The notes beneath the pieces are model-generated. The model saw only the letters and a program-made list of their open reading frames with translations. It was not told the DNA's origin and made no database searches. Below, piece after piece: positions 45,709 through 57,665 of a stretch of DNA of 64,000 nucleotides. The stretch lies in assembly GCA_037447655.1 (NCBI GenBank), contig JBBHKE010000927.1, positions 78,400 through 142,399 of the forward strand, given 5' to 3'. How positions within the stretch are numbered: position 1 is the first letter of the stretch; each line of letters opens with the position of its first letter. The position numbers and the translations under genes were made by a program. The stretch comes from Zygnema cylindricum. Its lineage: Eukaryota > Streptophyta > Zygnematophyceae > Zygnematales > Zygnemataceae.

Positions 45709-46640
45709 CGTTAAGGGCCCACCATCTAGGGTGTCTATTTTGATGGAACAAACTTCACTTATTGGGGATTTATGATGGAGGATTGCTTTTCGAAAAGCAC
45801 ATATGGGGAATTGTTCTGAGACAAGTGAGATGTCCGCCACCGGGCTTCGGTGGAACTCACTATCGAGATTCATCTAGGGCTTCCCAAAAAACGAAACGGA
45901 GTTCAAATGCAATAGAAGGTGAAAAGGAAATAATTGCTAGAGAAGAGGGAAAAAGAGAGAAGGGAAAAGGAACACTTATGGTGGGGGGAGCTAGGCTCTC
46001 GGCTACGGTTCAACTTGAAGGGGTTATAGCTAAACCTAAAACTGAAAAAAATGACTGGTAAAATTTGGGAGTATAAAAACACTATAGCAAAACATCTCAT
46101 ACTTAGAAACGTGTCTATATCAATAGCTCTCACTATTATAGCCTTAACCAATTTTTTAGATATCTGGGAAGCACTAATTAAGACTTATAAGAGTGAGACT
46201 ATACAGGGGCAGCAGTTAGTAAAACACAAAATAGAGGCCTATGTTTATAAAGGTAGTAGCATGATACAGTTTTGCAATAATATTGCTGCTTTATATATTG
46301 AATTTGCTAGTGCGGGATATATAGAATCTCAAGTGAGAAAGTTTAACTCACTAATCATGAAACTTTCAAATGAGTACGAAAACATCATTAACTATATGCA
46401 TGAAATGGATTACTCCTCATGGTATTAGAGCACTACCAAGGGGATGATTCTTGAGAAGGAAAGCACTTTGGAGCTTCGTAGGGGAAGTGACAAGATGAAT
46501 GTACTGACACCTGGTGGTGACTGGCGGAAGCGTGATGAGAGGAAGAAAGATAAAGATAAACCTAATTGGAACTTCGATGGAAAAAGAGGTAGATGAAAAG
46601 GAAGGGGAGCTTCGAAATGAGGGGTTTGCTTCTTTTGTAG
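45689..46640 (+). pseudogene. gag: copia gag of element 3, broken
   Basis: The frame starts in the LTR as MELTKFHVKGPPSRVSI and loses one T near 45741, where FDGTNFTYW would follow. Capsid sequence resumes in 46051-46428 (IWEALIKTYKSETIQGQQLV, FNSLIMKLSNEYENI), the UBN2-type domain of copia gag. It continues with stops to a degenerate zinc knuckle near 46620 (VCFFCRNW). Confidence 0.75.
45709..45724 (+). promoter_or_regulatory. primer-binding site matching the anticodon arm of tRNA-iMet
   Basis: CGTTAAGGGCCCACCA follows the LTR directly. It matches GGTTATGGGCCCACCA, the complement of the plant initiator tRNA-Met anticodon arm, at 14 of 16 positions. Together with element 2 it shows that both families prime internally. 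It also lies within the gag frame (VKGPP). Confidence 0.72.
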
Positions 46641-47099
46641 GAACTGGGTCACTATATGGCGCAAAGTCCTTGTTTTGAAGAAATTAGAAATTGCAATGTG
46701 AATAATGAGGAAGAAAAAAAGAGGAGAAAGAGGATGAAGATATTTCGGAGCTTCTCCAAATCGGTAATATAGGCAAGAGAGAAAAGCACACAGAAAATCT
46801 ACGAAAATAACATTGTGCTTTTAGAGGTATAATGCAAGTGAAGAGAAAGGTGGTTCTTGAGGGAGTTAATCATGATGAGAATGTTAAGAAGTATAGAGTA
46901 AACGACTTAGAAATGAGAAAGTCATATTTAGAATTAAAATTGGAAAAAGGGAAAAATCAAAATATTGTGGATATTCTAATAGATATTTAAGAGACAGAAA
47001 ACTGGTCGAAAAAAGAGATTTCACCAAATTCTGAGGAAAAAGGAGAAGTAAATCTAGAATGAGCTTCAAAGGATAGGGGAGAAAAGGAAAATCTAATGA

Positions 47100-47422
47100 A
47101 AAATTTGGGGGAGGGTGGATTTGACATCACTACTTGGTGTGATGTTATTTATGAAGATGTGCATGTAAAAAGGTTAGCATTAGCGTAAGCGTTGAAGATT
47201 ACGGATGGGGCTGGTTGTTGGAACTGCAAACGGGAAATTAGATTTTGCTCAGATGAAAAAAGGATGAGGTGGATAAAATCCTTGCTCCAAAATCTCGGAT
47301 TTATGAAAAGTGGCTTGCAAAATAAAATGTATAATCAACAAGATCCAATGTTTATTTTGGCTCATCTAATACACTTCTTTAAACACAAGGTATTCACTCA
47401 AAGTTTTATGAGAGGAAAATAA
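47100..47422 (+). pseudogene. copia RNase H scrap
   Basis: Words such as FDITTWCDVIYEDVHVKR, GCWNCKREI, RMRWIKSLLQNLGFMKSG and YNQQDPMFI line up with the RNase H of elements 1 and 2 (ITTWSDASYGDAPMRR, CCWSS, LMWVKSLLQEL, FCDNQ). It is heavily mutated. The gap 46650-47100 keeps only unrecognisable acidic/basic frames. Confidence 0.7.
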
Positions 47423-47509
47423 AAAGAAAAATCATGGGAAAAATATTTTTGTTTTGTTGTTTTTTTTAAGTGGGAGTTGAAAGAAAAGTAGACTAGAAAA
47501 TAATGGGAG

Positions 47510-49089
47510 GGTTGAAATTGACATATTTTCTAAGTCTATATTAGGATACAGAATAAGCAGAGGCAGTCTGCCTCTAACTCCTTTCTCCAAGCCCTCACAC
47601 TTGTTGTAGTCGCTGAAGGTTCGATAGGGAGATAGAGCCATGGCTGCCTAGGCCCTCTAAAGAGACAATGAGTAGTTTTGGTAGATTTCCCAAAAAGGGG
47701 ATTGACGCACCTAGGATTTGAACCTCTTGCCTGTCGTCCGTCAAATCTCAGATATCTGTTAGCTTTATCCTATAGTCTATGAACAATGCAAAGATATATA
47801 GGGTACAATAGATATTTAAATGTGTACACGCCGAAGATTCCATTTAACTGCTAGAACTGAATCTTAAAGCATAAAACCCAATCTACCTTTTGTAAAGTAC
47901 GAAATAAATGTTACGTTAATTTATTTCGACGGTCCGTATCAAAAGCCGACTTTGATCGTCGACTATGGTGCGAGCCGAGATTCCAGAATGGCCGCTTTGG
48001 CGGTTTTTGGACGGCGCCACTCTGGATGACACGTGGCAGTTTCTTACGGGTTTACGAAATCTCTAGAGGGCACGATAACAAGTCGGAATGTGGCAAATGT
48101 CACAGTTATGGCCATGCCGTACAAAAATCGTACATAAAGTACTCCAACACCTCTACTTTTATGTACGCTACAGTCTCGTGATTGGTTAGTACTTTAGTAG
48201 TAGAGGGTCTAGAGAGGGGTTTAGGACTTGGGAAAAATAGTAGATAGGCGCCTCTCTCCCACAGTGCTTTTGTATTTATAGTCCATCTTTGGCAAGCCAT
48301 AACTAGCTGCTCAGCGGAGCAAATTCAGTGATTCTTTTTGCTACAGACTCAGGGGAGTCTATGCTACACAAGGGTGTGATTTGTCAAAGATTTTGCCTTT
48401 TAAGGTGGCTGCATTTGTAAGGGCAATTAAAAGTGGGGGAATGTGTCCAAATACTCATATTCTAACTTTGCACTCTGTAAGGGAACTAAGCACAAAGATT
48501 GTCTTCTTTCACAAAGGTGAAGCTCTATTAGGGTTCTGACTGTCACGATGTCAGTTATTTGGGTTTGTATCAACTTGGAGTCGGCACTATCTAGATAATC
48601 TTATACGGTACAGTCCTGTGATTGGTTAGTACTTCAGTAGTAGAGGGTCTAGAGAGGGGTTTAGGACTTGGGAAAAATAGTAGGTAGCCGTCTCTCTCCC
48701 ACAATGTTTTTGTATTTATAGGTTATCTTTGGCTAGCCATAACTAACTGCTCAGGGGAGCAAATTCAATCATTCTTTTTGCTACGGACTCAGGGGAGTCT
48801 AGGCTAAACAGGGGTTTAGTCGGTCAAATATTTTGCCTTTCAAGGTGTTTGCATTTGTAAGGGAAATTAAAAGTGGTGGAATGTGTCTAAATTCTCATAT
48901 TCTAACTTTGCACTCTGTAGGGGAACCAAGCACACAGATTGTCTTCTTTCACAAAGGTGAAGCTCTATTACGGTTCTGACTGTTACGGTGTCAATTTTTT
49001 GGGTTTGTATCAACTTGGAGTCGGCACTATGTAGATAAGCTTATTTAGTTCTGCGATTTCTGTGGGGGAATGGAGCTCACACAATTTCA
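47510..49089 (+). repeat. 3' LTR of copia element 3 with internal duplication
   Basis: 1580 bp, about 444 bp longer than the 5' LTR. The excess is a tandem duplication of about 440 bp: 48164-48603 is repeated from 48604 on, each starting TACGSTACAGTC and including the TATA-like region, CAAATTCA and the GGACTCAGGGGAGTCTA block. The end ATGGAGCTCACACAATTTCA again starts with the gag ATG. The antisense tRNA-like module with AGGTTCAAATCC lies at about 47703-47780. Confidence 0.82.
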
Positions 49090-50596
49090 TCGTAGAGAAC
49101 TGTGCAAATACTTGCTTGCAGTATTGCTCGTGATCAAGCTTAATACTTATAAAAACACCCAAAATCACGTTAATGTCAGTAGTGTATATCACTTACTCCA
49201 AACCCTGAACCTAGAATATTGTCCAAAATGTGCTTTCAAAACTTTAATCCAAACAATAATAACAAAAGCTATGATGAAATCATCAACAAAAAATGTAGCG
49301 TTCACCTAGGATGTGGAATTCGATGTTGTCCGAACAAAGCCAAAAGTTTTTAACACCTTGTGCTATCATAAATATAAGGTTTTCTACGCTCATTAAAAGC
49401 CTTCCAGGGATTTATGAGGTCGCTATACCATTCCAGGTTTAGAGGGCACGTGGTCTGAAAATTATATAATATTTTCCATAAGTTCCAAAATGTCGTATCC
49501 ATATCCATATTTGGTGGATATGTTTCTTATTGATCACCACCAAAGTAATAATCGTTTCAAAAAACCAAACGTAATCAGCGGGGCCTAAGTATTTTACTAA
49601 TGTAATGGTTTATTATGTTGAAACCCTTTACAGAAAAGTTAAACCTTCTACTTGATCTCGCTTGACACACATGCACATGACACTGTCATTCCATAAATCA
49701 TCCTAAGTTTTATCAATAAAAACCAATGTCAATCGCCAATTGTAGCTATATTTTACGATTAATACGGTATCTCTTGAATACAAAAACTAAACATTTTCCC
49801 CTTCTTATAATCTCAAAATGGTATAAATTGACGTCCATTACCAAACATCATCACTTTCAATTTGTGATTTGATTGTTGTTTAGCGATCACCACCCACTCT
49901 TGAAAAATCTCAGGCATATCTAATATACGCTCTAATACTAAATGATATGATCAATTTCAAACATAACTCAATACAACCAGAAAATTCACGAAATCAATAA
50001 CACACTCTTCGACACATAACACATCAGTTTTTACATATATGTTATGTCGAAAGCCTTTTTCTTTTTACAAAGCTCTCACAATCACTCAAAGTTGATAGCT
50101 AAATCGTATTTGAAACACAAAACTTAAATATACGGTGTGTATTGAAACGTACTCTTTAATTTCTATTATGAAGCAATACCTAAACACTAAGACACCCTCA
50201 AATCCTAAATAATGTGTTAGACCTAAACGCAGTTCTACAAAACATTGAATGTTGAGCGTACAAAACGTACGTTAAAACGAATGTTGTATTCACAAAAATA
50301 ACAAAACAGATCCATACTGGACATGGACGCGAACCCTTAGCCAAAATAAAAATCATCAAAAACTTTATTTGACAAGATTTCAATTTAACATTGTACGACA
50401 TGTTGACATTCCATTATGCAATAACATGAACCTAAAAGTTGTAACGACAATTATGTGCCATTGTACACATGTAGCATATATGCGTAATACAAACGTGTAA
50501 CACTCTTATCCCAACGTCACGATCAACTAGATTTGTAAAATCTCTCGAATACTTCAAAATCTTTTAGAAATTCGACATCCACTTGTAGTCGGACTT
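49090..50596. other. no gene seen
   Basis: AT-rich DNA with short, random-looking frames on both strands. I see no repeat family or RNA gene. Confidence 0.4.
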
Positions 50597-51100
50597 TACA
50601 CCGCGAATCGTAATTAGAGTAAATTACTCTAATTCGGTCGCTTGAAATTTCGACTCTATCACATGAAATAGAGTAAATGATTCTAATTTTTTCATTATTC
50701 TATTTAAGGTAAAGTTTATTTAACGTTTTTAATTCTAATATAGGTTCGTTTTAAATAGTGTGGAGTACGGACGACCTCTGACCTTGCAAAATTGTACTTT
50801 ATTAAATAAAAAAGTACAAATAATGATTTAATACAGGTCGTTATCATGTAACTGCGTTTTAACAAACCGCTTAGTGCAAACGTCATAGTGACGATAAATT
50901 GTACGTTTTGCCAAATTCTGTACGAATACCTTATGTACAGTAGAGGATATTAGCGTGCCAAATTAGAGTACTTAAATAAATTATAGTAAACTTCATAGTT
51001 GAAACAGCTCTATCACACAAATTAGCGTTCATTACTCTAATTGTTTTTTTTAGTTTTTGTACTCTAATTTTTCCTTACTCTAATTACGATTCGCGGTGTA
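50597..51100. mobile_element. MITE-like TIR element, copy M4
   Basis: The ends are TACACCGCGAATCGTAATTA and its inverse. It is close to identical in length and sequence to copy M6 (54914-55419), sharing AAATAGTGTGGAGTACGGA and AAATTAGAGTACTTAAATAA. Confidence 0.85.
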
Positions 51101-51164
51101 GTATACTTTTAGAACTATAAAGTATTATTTTAAATTTGTCTACGTTTACGTGATACGATGTCCG

Positions 51165-51413
51165 TAATCATTTGCAGTTAAATAGAAACGGAACAGATTG
51201 TGATACGTGGCATGCCACGCTATATAATGTTAATAATGCTATATACTATATTTATAAAGTACTATAGTATGCGTGCTATATATATTTTAAGTTGTCGCCG
51301 CTATGGAATTTGTTGGTCTCGGACCGATATATCGAGACCTATGACCGTTCGGTAACCGATAACTATCGGTATCGGTGTAATCGTGATAGGTTTTTTACAG
51401 ATACACAAAACTA
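51165..51413 (+). mobile_element. hAT-type fragment
   Basis: The segment matches the right half of the element at 56304-57197: GCAGTTAAA, ACGTGGCAT, the GGAATTTGTTGGTC block, CCGATAACTATCGG and an end in ACACAAAACTA. The left half is missing. Confidence 0.65.
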
Positions 51414-52500
51414 ATTTTTGGTAGGTTTGATTATATCCAAAGCATGCTGTAAAAATCATGTAATGTGAAAAAAAATAAAAAAAAAATAATAATAATATAT
51501 ACATTAAATATTACGTAAACATTAATTAGCTGGCATTTAGTACGGTATAGTACAGTAGCCGGCAACATTCTTTCAATTAATTACCTTTTTTTTTCCCGGG
51601 CAGTCAACAAGCTTTTTGTGTCCGTACTATGTACGATTTACAGAAACGGACGTTCTAGTACTCTAAAATTATTAAATTAACTTTCAATTTTCTGAACAAG
51701 AACGGATTTGATTTGAAAAGAAAGGATTTGATTTGATAAATGATATGACCGAACCCAGGGTGTGCCGGCAGCCACACCTCCGTATTTATATTTTGACTAC
51801 ACGTCGCCGTACGGACGACATAGCTAACTTTAGAGCTTGCGAAAGGACCGCACGTGCGAGAGTCAACGCTTCGATAAACGTGCAGCCGCCATAATCTCCG
51901 TGCGAAGCGAAATACTTCCGATAAGACAAAACAAAGACATGTACTATGGCGATCTATGGATCGATGATGCTATATCGGACGGTCAGGATAGCCTCAGGTT
52001 ACGAATCTGGACTGGCAAGCTGTCACAAGACTGAAGACGGTCACGTGGCACCGGTCTCATGTCGGTGACTGAAAACGGGAGAAAATGCCGGTGGCTGACG
52101 TCACCAAATTGAATGGAGACGTTTTCATGGTCCACGTTGAATTTGTGGAAGAATACAGAGGAGGTGCAAACAGTCAAACGCACGTGAAAAACGAATGTTC
52201 GGTGAGCCAGTGCACGTATTATACGCGTACTGAACGAATTTTTTCGTATCCTTTTCTCGTATTTTTTGGAGGACCCTAGAATAGCGTATCCGCCTCTTTA
52301 ATAAGCGCGTATTATACGCGTATTGTACGAAATATTTTCGTATGTTACATCGTATTATTTGGAGAAAAGTCAGGAAACCCTCGTATAGCGTGTCCGCAAC
52401 TATAATGTACGGAAACCCTAATTCGGGAAAAGTCAAAAGTGTACTTTTCAAATTTTCAACGGTCTCCGGATTTCAAAATTGTTTCTCCTTCAAACGTTTT
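51414..52500. other. no gene seen
   Basis: No supportable gene. Around 52200-52340 the word CGTATTATACGCGTA recurs (52218 and 52307), giving local inverted symmetry. Confidence 0.35.
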
Positions 52501-52517
52501 CCTCACTGTGCAGGACT

Positions 52518-52765
52518 GTTGTCCTCTCTCTCTCTCTCTCTCTCGGATTCACAGTATTTACTGCAGTCTCTCTCTCTCTTCTGTCTCTCTCTCTCTTCTC
52601 TCTCTCCTCTCTCTCACTCTCTCTTCCTCTCTCATTCACAGAGTACTTATTGTGTCCTCTCTCCTTCGTCCTCTCGTAGTATTCTCTCTCTCTTACGCAC
52701 TATTTAACTCTGTCACATTATTCCCTCTCTCACACAAGGTATTCTCTCTCTCTCTCTCTCTCTCT
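52518..52765 (+). repeat. (CT)n microsatellite region before an assembly gap
   Basis: CT-rich tracts with interruptions run up to ten N at 52766-52775. The gap probably sits inside the simple repeat, so its true length is unknown. Confidence 0.85.
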
Positions 52766-52802
52766 NNNNNNNNNNGAATCTGCGTTTCACTTTGCTTTGG
52801 AG

Positions 52803-53030
52803 AAATTATTAAAACTATTACTATGATTACTACCATTATTAAAGTTCATATTACGATCATTACCATTATTAAAGTCAAAATGATAATCATTACCATTCTT
52901 AAACATTACCTTTATTAAAGTCATTAGTAATATCATTATCATTTTTAAAGTCAATATTATGATCATTACCATTATTAAAATCAAAAATAAGATCATTACC
53001 ATTAATAAAGTCATTATTATTTTCCCCCCC
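52803..53030 (+). repeat. minisatellite, ATTACCATTATTAAAGTC units
   Basis: Imperfect units of about 28 bp built from GATCATTACCATTATTAAAGTCA. It directly follows the gap and leads into a LINE 3' end. Confidence 0.75.
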
Positions 53031-53039
53031 GCTGAAATA

Positions 53040-53180
53040 ATTTTTCGCGCTACCATTTGGTAGACTTGCCTTGATTTTCCTTTTTGTTTATTCCCTTGTC
53101 ATGTGGTTCTTTCAGTTTTAGAAATGCTACTTCATTTTGTTCCTATGGACTCAGATGGTTTACCATCGCGCTTTTTAATA
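53040..53180 (+). mobile_element. truncated LINE 3' end
   Basis: GGACTCAGATGGTTTACCAT and the T-rich sequence before it match the 3' untranslated end of the LINE at 11145-11370. Only the last 140 bp or so are present, as expected of 5'-truncated LINE copies. Confidence 0.6.
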
Positions 53181-53189
53181 AAGTCGCCC

Positions 53190-53412
53190 CCCCTTTTATT
53201 ATTACTGAAATAATTACCATTACTAGAATAAAAACTAAAATTATTACCATTACTAGTATTATAACTGAAATTTTTACTATTACTATAATGATTACTGAAA
53301 TTATTTCCATTACAAATTCTTACCATTACTAATAGTAAAACTGAAATTATTACCATTACTAGCATTATACTTGAAATTATTACCATCATTAGTATCATTA
53401 TCAAAATTATTA
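53190..53412 (+). repeat. minisatellite, ATTACCATTACTAG units
   Basis: Imperfect units containing ATTACCATTACTAG and AACTGAAATT, starting right after the LINE tail. It may have arisen from a repeat tail made by the LINE itself. Confidence 0.7.
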
Positions 53413-54238
53413 AAGAGGTTTCGTTTCACTTTGCGTCTAAGTTCAATGTAACGCTTAGACGATTAAATTTCAATTTTGCGGCTAAGTGCTCTCACCGTGG
53501 AGCTCACACAAAGACAAAAAGTGACTGTCTAGAACACTTTTATTTACATGTGGTTGCCGCAGTTTTGTTACCTAAAACGTTCGCCGGCCGTGTGAATTGC
53601 TAATTTTATTATGGCGGTCGACGTCCGCAAGGGCGGAATAATTTTAAGCGGTTGAAACAATATTTTGAAAGTAAAAAGTTGTCCAACCGATTGACCGTCA
53701 AATTTGTAACTCAACAGTACTTTATTTGTACCAATATGTACATCAAACGTACAATTTTTGACAAAATGACGTAAGTAACTGTGCGCAACCAAAACAGTCT
53801 GTCATGATCAATTCCCTAAAAATAAACGTTGCAGTACAAATCGACAAAGCAAAAAGTTCCGTTGGAGAACCTGCTGTAAATCGGACATTAGAACATGCGC
53901 AAATGAAGGAAAAGTGCATAGAGACAAAGCCAACATAGACGCTCAATCAAATCGACAAAATAAAAAGGTACGTTAGGAAAACAAGCCAAAACATAAAATT
54001 TTACACGAAAGAGCCACAACAAAGGTACTGTAAACACCAAAACGACAAAGAAAAACGCAATCTCTAAGGTACAAATTGACAAATCAGAAATGGTTCCGTT
54101 GGTGCTCTGGGAAAAAGGACGTTGGAATGAACAAAAAGTGAAAGAAAAAGCAAACAGACAAAGCAAATATAGACGTTACAGCGAAATAGACCAAAAGGAA
54201 AAGGTACTTTATAATCACTGAGGTATAGTACACCGCCA
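53413..54238. other. no gene seen
   Basis: No supportable coding frame. ACAAATCGACAAA-like words recur (53835, 53955, 54070) without forming a regular array. Confidence 0.35.
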
Positions 54239-54792
54239 ATCGCTATTAGCGTAGAAGTTTCTTTAGCGTTTATGAATAATTACTGTGGTTTACGCTAATT
54301 AAGAATTTGAAAATTTTGAAAAAAAACATACATTCTAATTGTTTAATAATTATAATTTGGGTCTTTGAAAAAAGTAAATGTCGGTCGCAAACATGCTTAC
54401 ACTAATATAGATATTTGTACAAAATCTGACAAATCGTACACAAATCGTACGTCCACACAGTCGAAACGTGGTTGTTGGACGAATATGTGTGAGCGTGATA
54501 TTTGACAACCCGATTTGATCCCCTTTTTAGACCGCACATTCTCATGCGTCCGCGGCTACTAAACAAAATAAATTGTACTTTTTCACTTAAAAAGGTACGT
54601 TTTTGTACGGTCTGACTCTGACCTTACACCACACTATTTAAAAGTTGGCGTACTTCCGTTTTGTATTGTACTAAAAATTTACCCTAAATAGAGTAAAGAA
54701 AAAAATAGAATGAACTACGCTAATGGAGAATAAAAATAAAAAAAAGCGGGACGGAATTAGCGTACACTACGCTAATAGCGATTGGCGATGTA
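54239..54792. mobile_element. MITE-like TIR element, copy M5
   Basis: The ends are TACACCGCCAATCGCTATTA and GCGATTGGCGATGTA. It is nearly identical to copy M8 once the hAT insertion in M8 is set aside, for example GCGTAGAAGTTTCTTTAGCG and ATGTCGGTCGCAAACATGCT. Confidence 0.85.
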
Positions 54793-54913
54793 CTGTACAC
54801 GTCAAAGCGAAAACAATTTAGTGGTGTGTATCGAGACTCTCTGACCGCTCGATATTTGACATTCGATTGTATATTGAATTTATCGTGATGAGAAATCAGA
54901 CGATACATAACAC

Positions 54914-55419
54914 TACACCGCGAATCGTAATTACAGTAAATTACTCTAATTCGGTCGCTCGAAATTTCGACTCTATCATATGAAATAGAGTAGATGATTC
55001 TAATTTTTTCATTATTCTATTTAAGTTAAAGTTTAATTAGCGTTTTTAATTCTAATATAGGCTCGTTTTAAATAGTGTGGAGTACGGAAGACCTCCGACC
55101 GTGCAAAAATGTACTTTATTAAGTAAAAAAGTACAAATAATGATTTAATACAGGCCGTTATCATGTAACTGCGTTTTAACAAACCGCGTAGTGCAAACGT
55201 CATAGTGACGATAAACTGTACATTTTGCAAAATTCTGTACAAACACCTTATTTACAGCAGAGAATATTACCGTGCCAAATTAGAGTACTTAAATAAATTA
55301 GAGTAAACTTCATAGTTGGAAAAAGCTCTATCACATAAATTAGCGTTCATTACTCTAATTGTATTTTTAAGTTTTTGTACTCTAATTTTTTCCTTACTCT
55401 AATTACGATTCGCGGTGTA
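54914..55419. mobile_element. MITE-like TIR element, copy M6
   Basis: Sister copy of M4, 506 bp. Its right end is followed after three bases by the left end of M7. Confidence 0.85.
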
Positions 55420-55422
55420 CTG

Positions 55423-55624
55423 TACACCGCCAATCGCTATTAGAGTATATAACGCTAATTCAGTGCCCCTAAATTTTGACCCCAAAACCTGAAATAGAAT
55501 TAATAGTGCTATTTAAGTACGTGGACCATAATCTGCCACGTCTCAGGTACTAAATTAGAATCAATAACACTAATATTTTTTTGACGCTATTTAATCCTTG
55601 ACTCTAATAGCGATTGGTGGTGTA
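55423..55624. mobile_element. MITE-like TIR element, copy M7 (short)
   Basis: The ends are TACACCGCCAATCGCTATTA and GCGATTGGTGGTGTA, 202 bp in all. It abuts M6. Confidence 0.8.
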
Positions 55625-56194
55625 CTCTACAAATATTGTCGACAATCACGATATGATTTTTCATTCCAATAATATCAAATTATTAATGTGATTTGCATGT
55701 TTGTCACTTCGACACTGTCCCATCTTCTCGGCCTGATTGGTACGGTTAAGGTGGGACAAGATTGTACCTTTGTGACCTTCCTGAAAAATCTCTTTGCTAG
55801 CTTTCTACAAATTTACACTGCAGTTCCGTTATCGCCTGTGGCCTTTGTGCGATATTGTGTAAGTGAACAACCAATGCCAAATGTCAGTTTTCTGTGAGTT
55901 CACACGGAATGACTACTGACAGCTGAGCGGCACGTGGTCGTGTTTTTAAGAATTTAAAAAGCAGCAGACAATCACGTGAACTACCTCTTCTTCCATTGGT
56001 TGTGAATGACCGACAATGTAAAGAAATTCACGTGACGACAAAGCGTTAAGTGCCAAACCCTCATTTGACATAGCTGCGTTACGCTGCGTTATTTTGACCT
56101 TCGTCCTTCGGATTCGACCTAAGCAATGTGCAATCATCACGTTATGTTGCGTTATGTGTCTGAAGTCAAACTGGCATGAAATTTCTCAGCACAG
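55625..56194. other. no gene seen
   Basis: A 69-codon frame at 55688-55897 has hydrophobic segments but no family match or supporting context. I do not call it a gene. Confidence 0.35.
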
Positions 56195-57657
56195 TACACC
56201 GCCAATCGCTATTAGCGTAGAAGTTTCTTTAGCGTATATGAATAATTACCGTGATTTGTTAATTAAGAATTTGAAAATTTTGAAAAAAAACATACATTCT
56301 AATTAGTGTTGTGTATCGGTAAGGATTTGCCGATAACCGATATGGGCCATTTTCGGGTATCCGATAATCGATATATTGGTACGATATATCGACATCGGTC
56401 TTATCGCCAATAAGTAGCCGATAATATCGGGTACTTATCGGCGATAATGCCGATAACGATAATTATCGGCGATAACTGTACGGACCGTACAGATAAATGT
56501 ACGGTCTGTACACTCAACTGTACGTCTTATTCTTCGGACGTGTACAAGCATAGAAAGTACCATAGCCGCCATGAAATCTGTACAATTTTGATACGGATCC
56601 AACAAAAACGATGTACCTTTCACATCCGACGCCATGGCTTTGTCCCTTAATTCCTTGAGATCCACTGGGGACCTACCACGTGTCAATCTGTCGACCTTTT
56701 TGGCAAAAGCTGCCAAAAGAGCCATTCCGGGATGCCGGCGCTCACGCTAGCCCGTCCGCTCGTGTTTACTCATTCCAAGTCGTCCGTTCGATTCCGACGG
56801 CGCGCAGAATGTTATTTTGCGTCTGTTGTACTTTTGTGTCCGCCGTCCTTTTTTAGTTCCATGTTCACCAGTTTTTTAGTAAACTTCCGTACGACGCCGT
56901 AAAATTTTTGTTCAGTTAACCGGCCAACGTTTATGTGTCGCGTTTACCGTAATAAATTGCAGTTAAACCGTAACGCAACAGATTTCTATACGTGGCATCC
57001 CACGCTGTATAAAATCAATAAAATAATACAGTATGTTATTAAGTACTACTGTATGCATACTATATAATTTTTAAGTTATCGCCGATATGGAATTTGTTGG
57101 TCCCAGACCGATATATCGGAACCTCTGACCGTTCGATAACCGATAACTATCGGAATCGGTGTTATCGCGATAAGTTTTTTACCGACACACAACACTAATT
57201 CTAATTGTTTAATAATTATAATTTGGGTCTTTGAAAAAAGTAAATGTCGGTCGCAAACATGCTTACACTAATATAGATATTTGTATAAAATCTGACAAAT
57301 CGTACACAAATCGTACGTTCACACAGTCGAAACGTGGTTGTTGGACTAATATATGCGAACGTGATATTTAACAACCCGATTTGATCCCCTTTTAAGACAT
57401 CACATTCTTATGCGTCCGCGGCTACTAAACAAAATAAATTGTACTTTTTCACTTAAAAAGGTACGTTTTTGTAGGGTCTGACTCTGACTGTACACCACAC
57501 TATTTAAAAGATGACGTACTTCCGTTTTGTACGGTACTAAAAAATTAGCCCTAAATAGAGTAAAGAAAAAAATAGAATGAACTACGCTAATGGAGAATAA
57601 AAAAAAAAAGGCGGGACGGAATTAGCGTACACTACGCTAATAGCGATTGGCGGTGTA
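56195..57657. mobile_element. MITE-like TIR element, copy M8, with nested hAT
   Basis: The ends are TACACCGCCAATCGCTATTA and GCGATTGGCGGTGTA. Its sequence stops at ATTCTAAT (56303) and resumes at the same word (57198), exactly where M5 reads without interruption. Confidence 0.85.
56304..57197. mobile_element. non-autonomous hAT-type element with 8-bp duplication
   Basis: The terminal repeats are TAGTGTTGTGTATCGG and CCGACACACAACACTA, flanked by ATTCTAAT at 56296-56303 and 57198-57205. An 8-bp duplication and a TAGTG start fit hAT elements. The 894 bp contain many CCGATA/TATCGG words in both orientations and no transposase. Confidence 0.88.
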
Positions 57658-57665
57658 CTATACAG

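Larger units (their letters stand above)
44573..49089 (+). mobile_element. Ty1/copia element 3 (family B), internally deleted
   Basis: 5' LTR 44573-45708, internal region 45709-47509 and 3' LTR from about 47510 to 49089. The internal part is only 1.8 kb: gag and a scrap of RNase H remain, with protease, integrase and RT gone. The first base of the 3' LTR reads G where T is expected. No matching target duplication is evident (TTATC on the left, TCGTA on the right). Such a copy could only have moved with proteins supplied by others. Confidence 0.85.

Noticed and set aside
52439-52918. Open frame across the CT repeat
   Set aside because: It spans ten N and is Ser/Leu repeat from the microsatellite.
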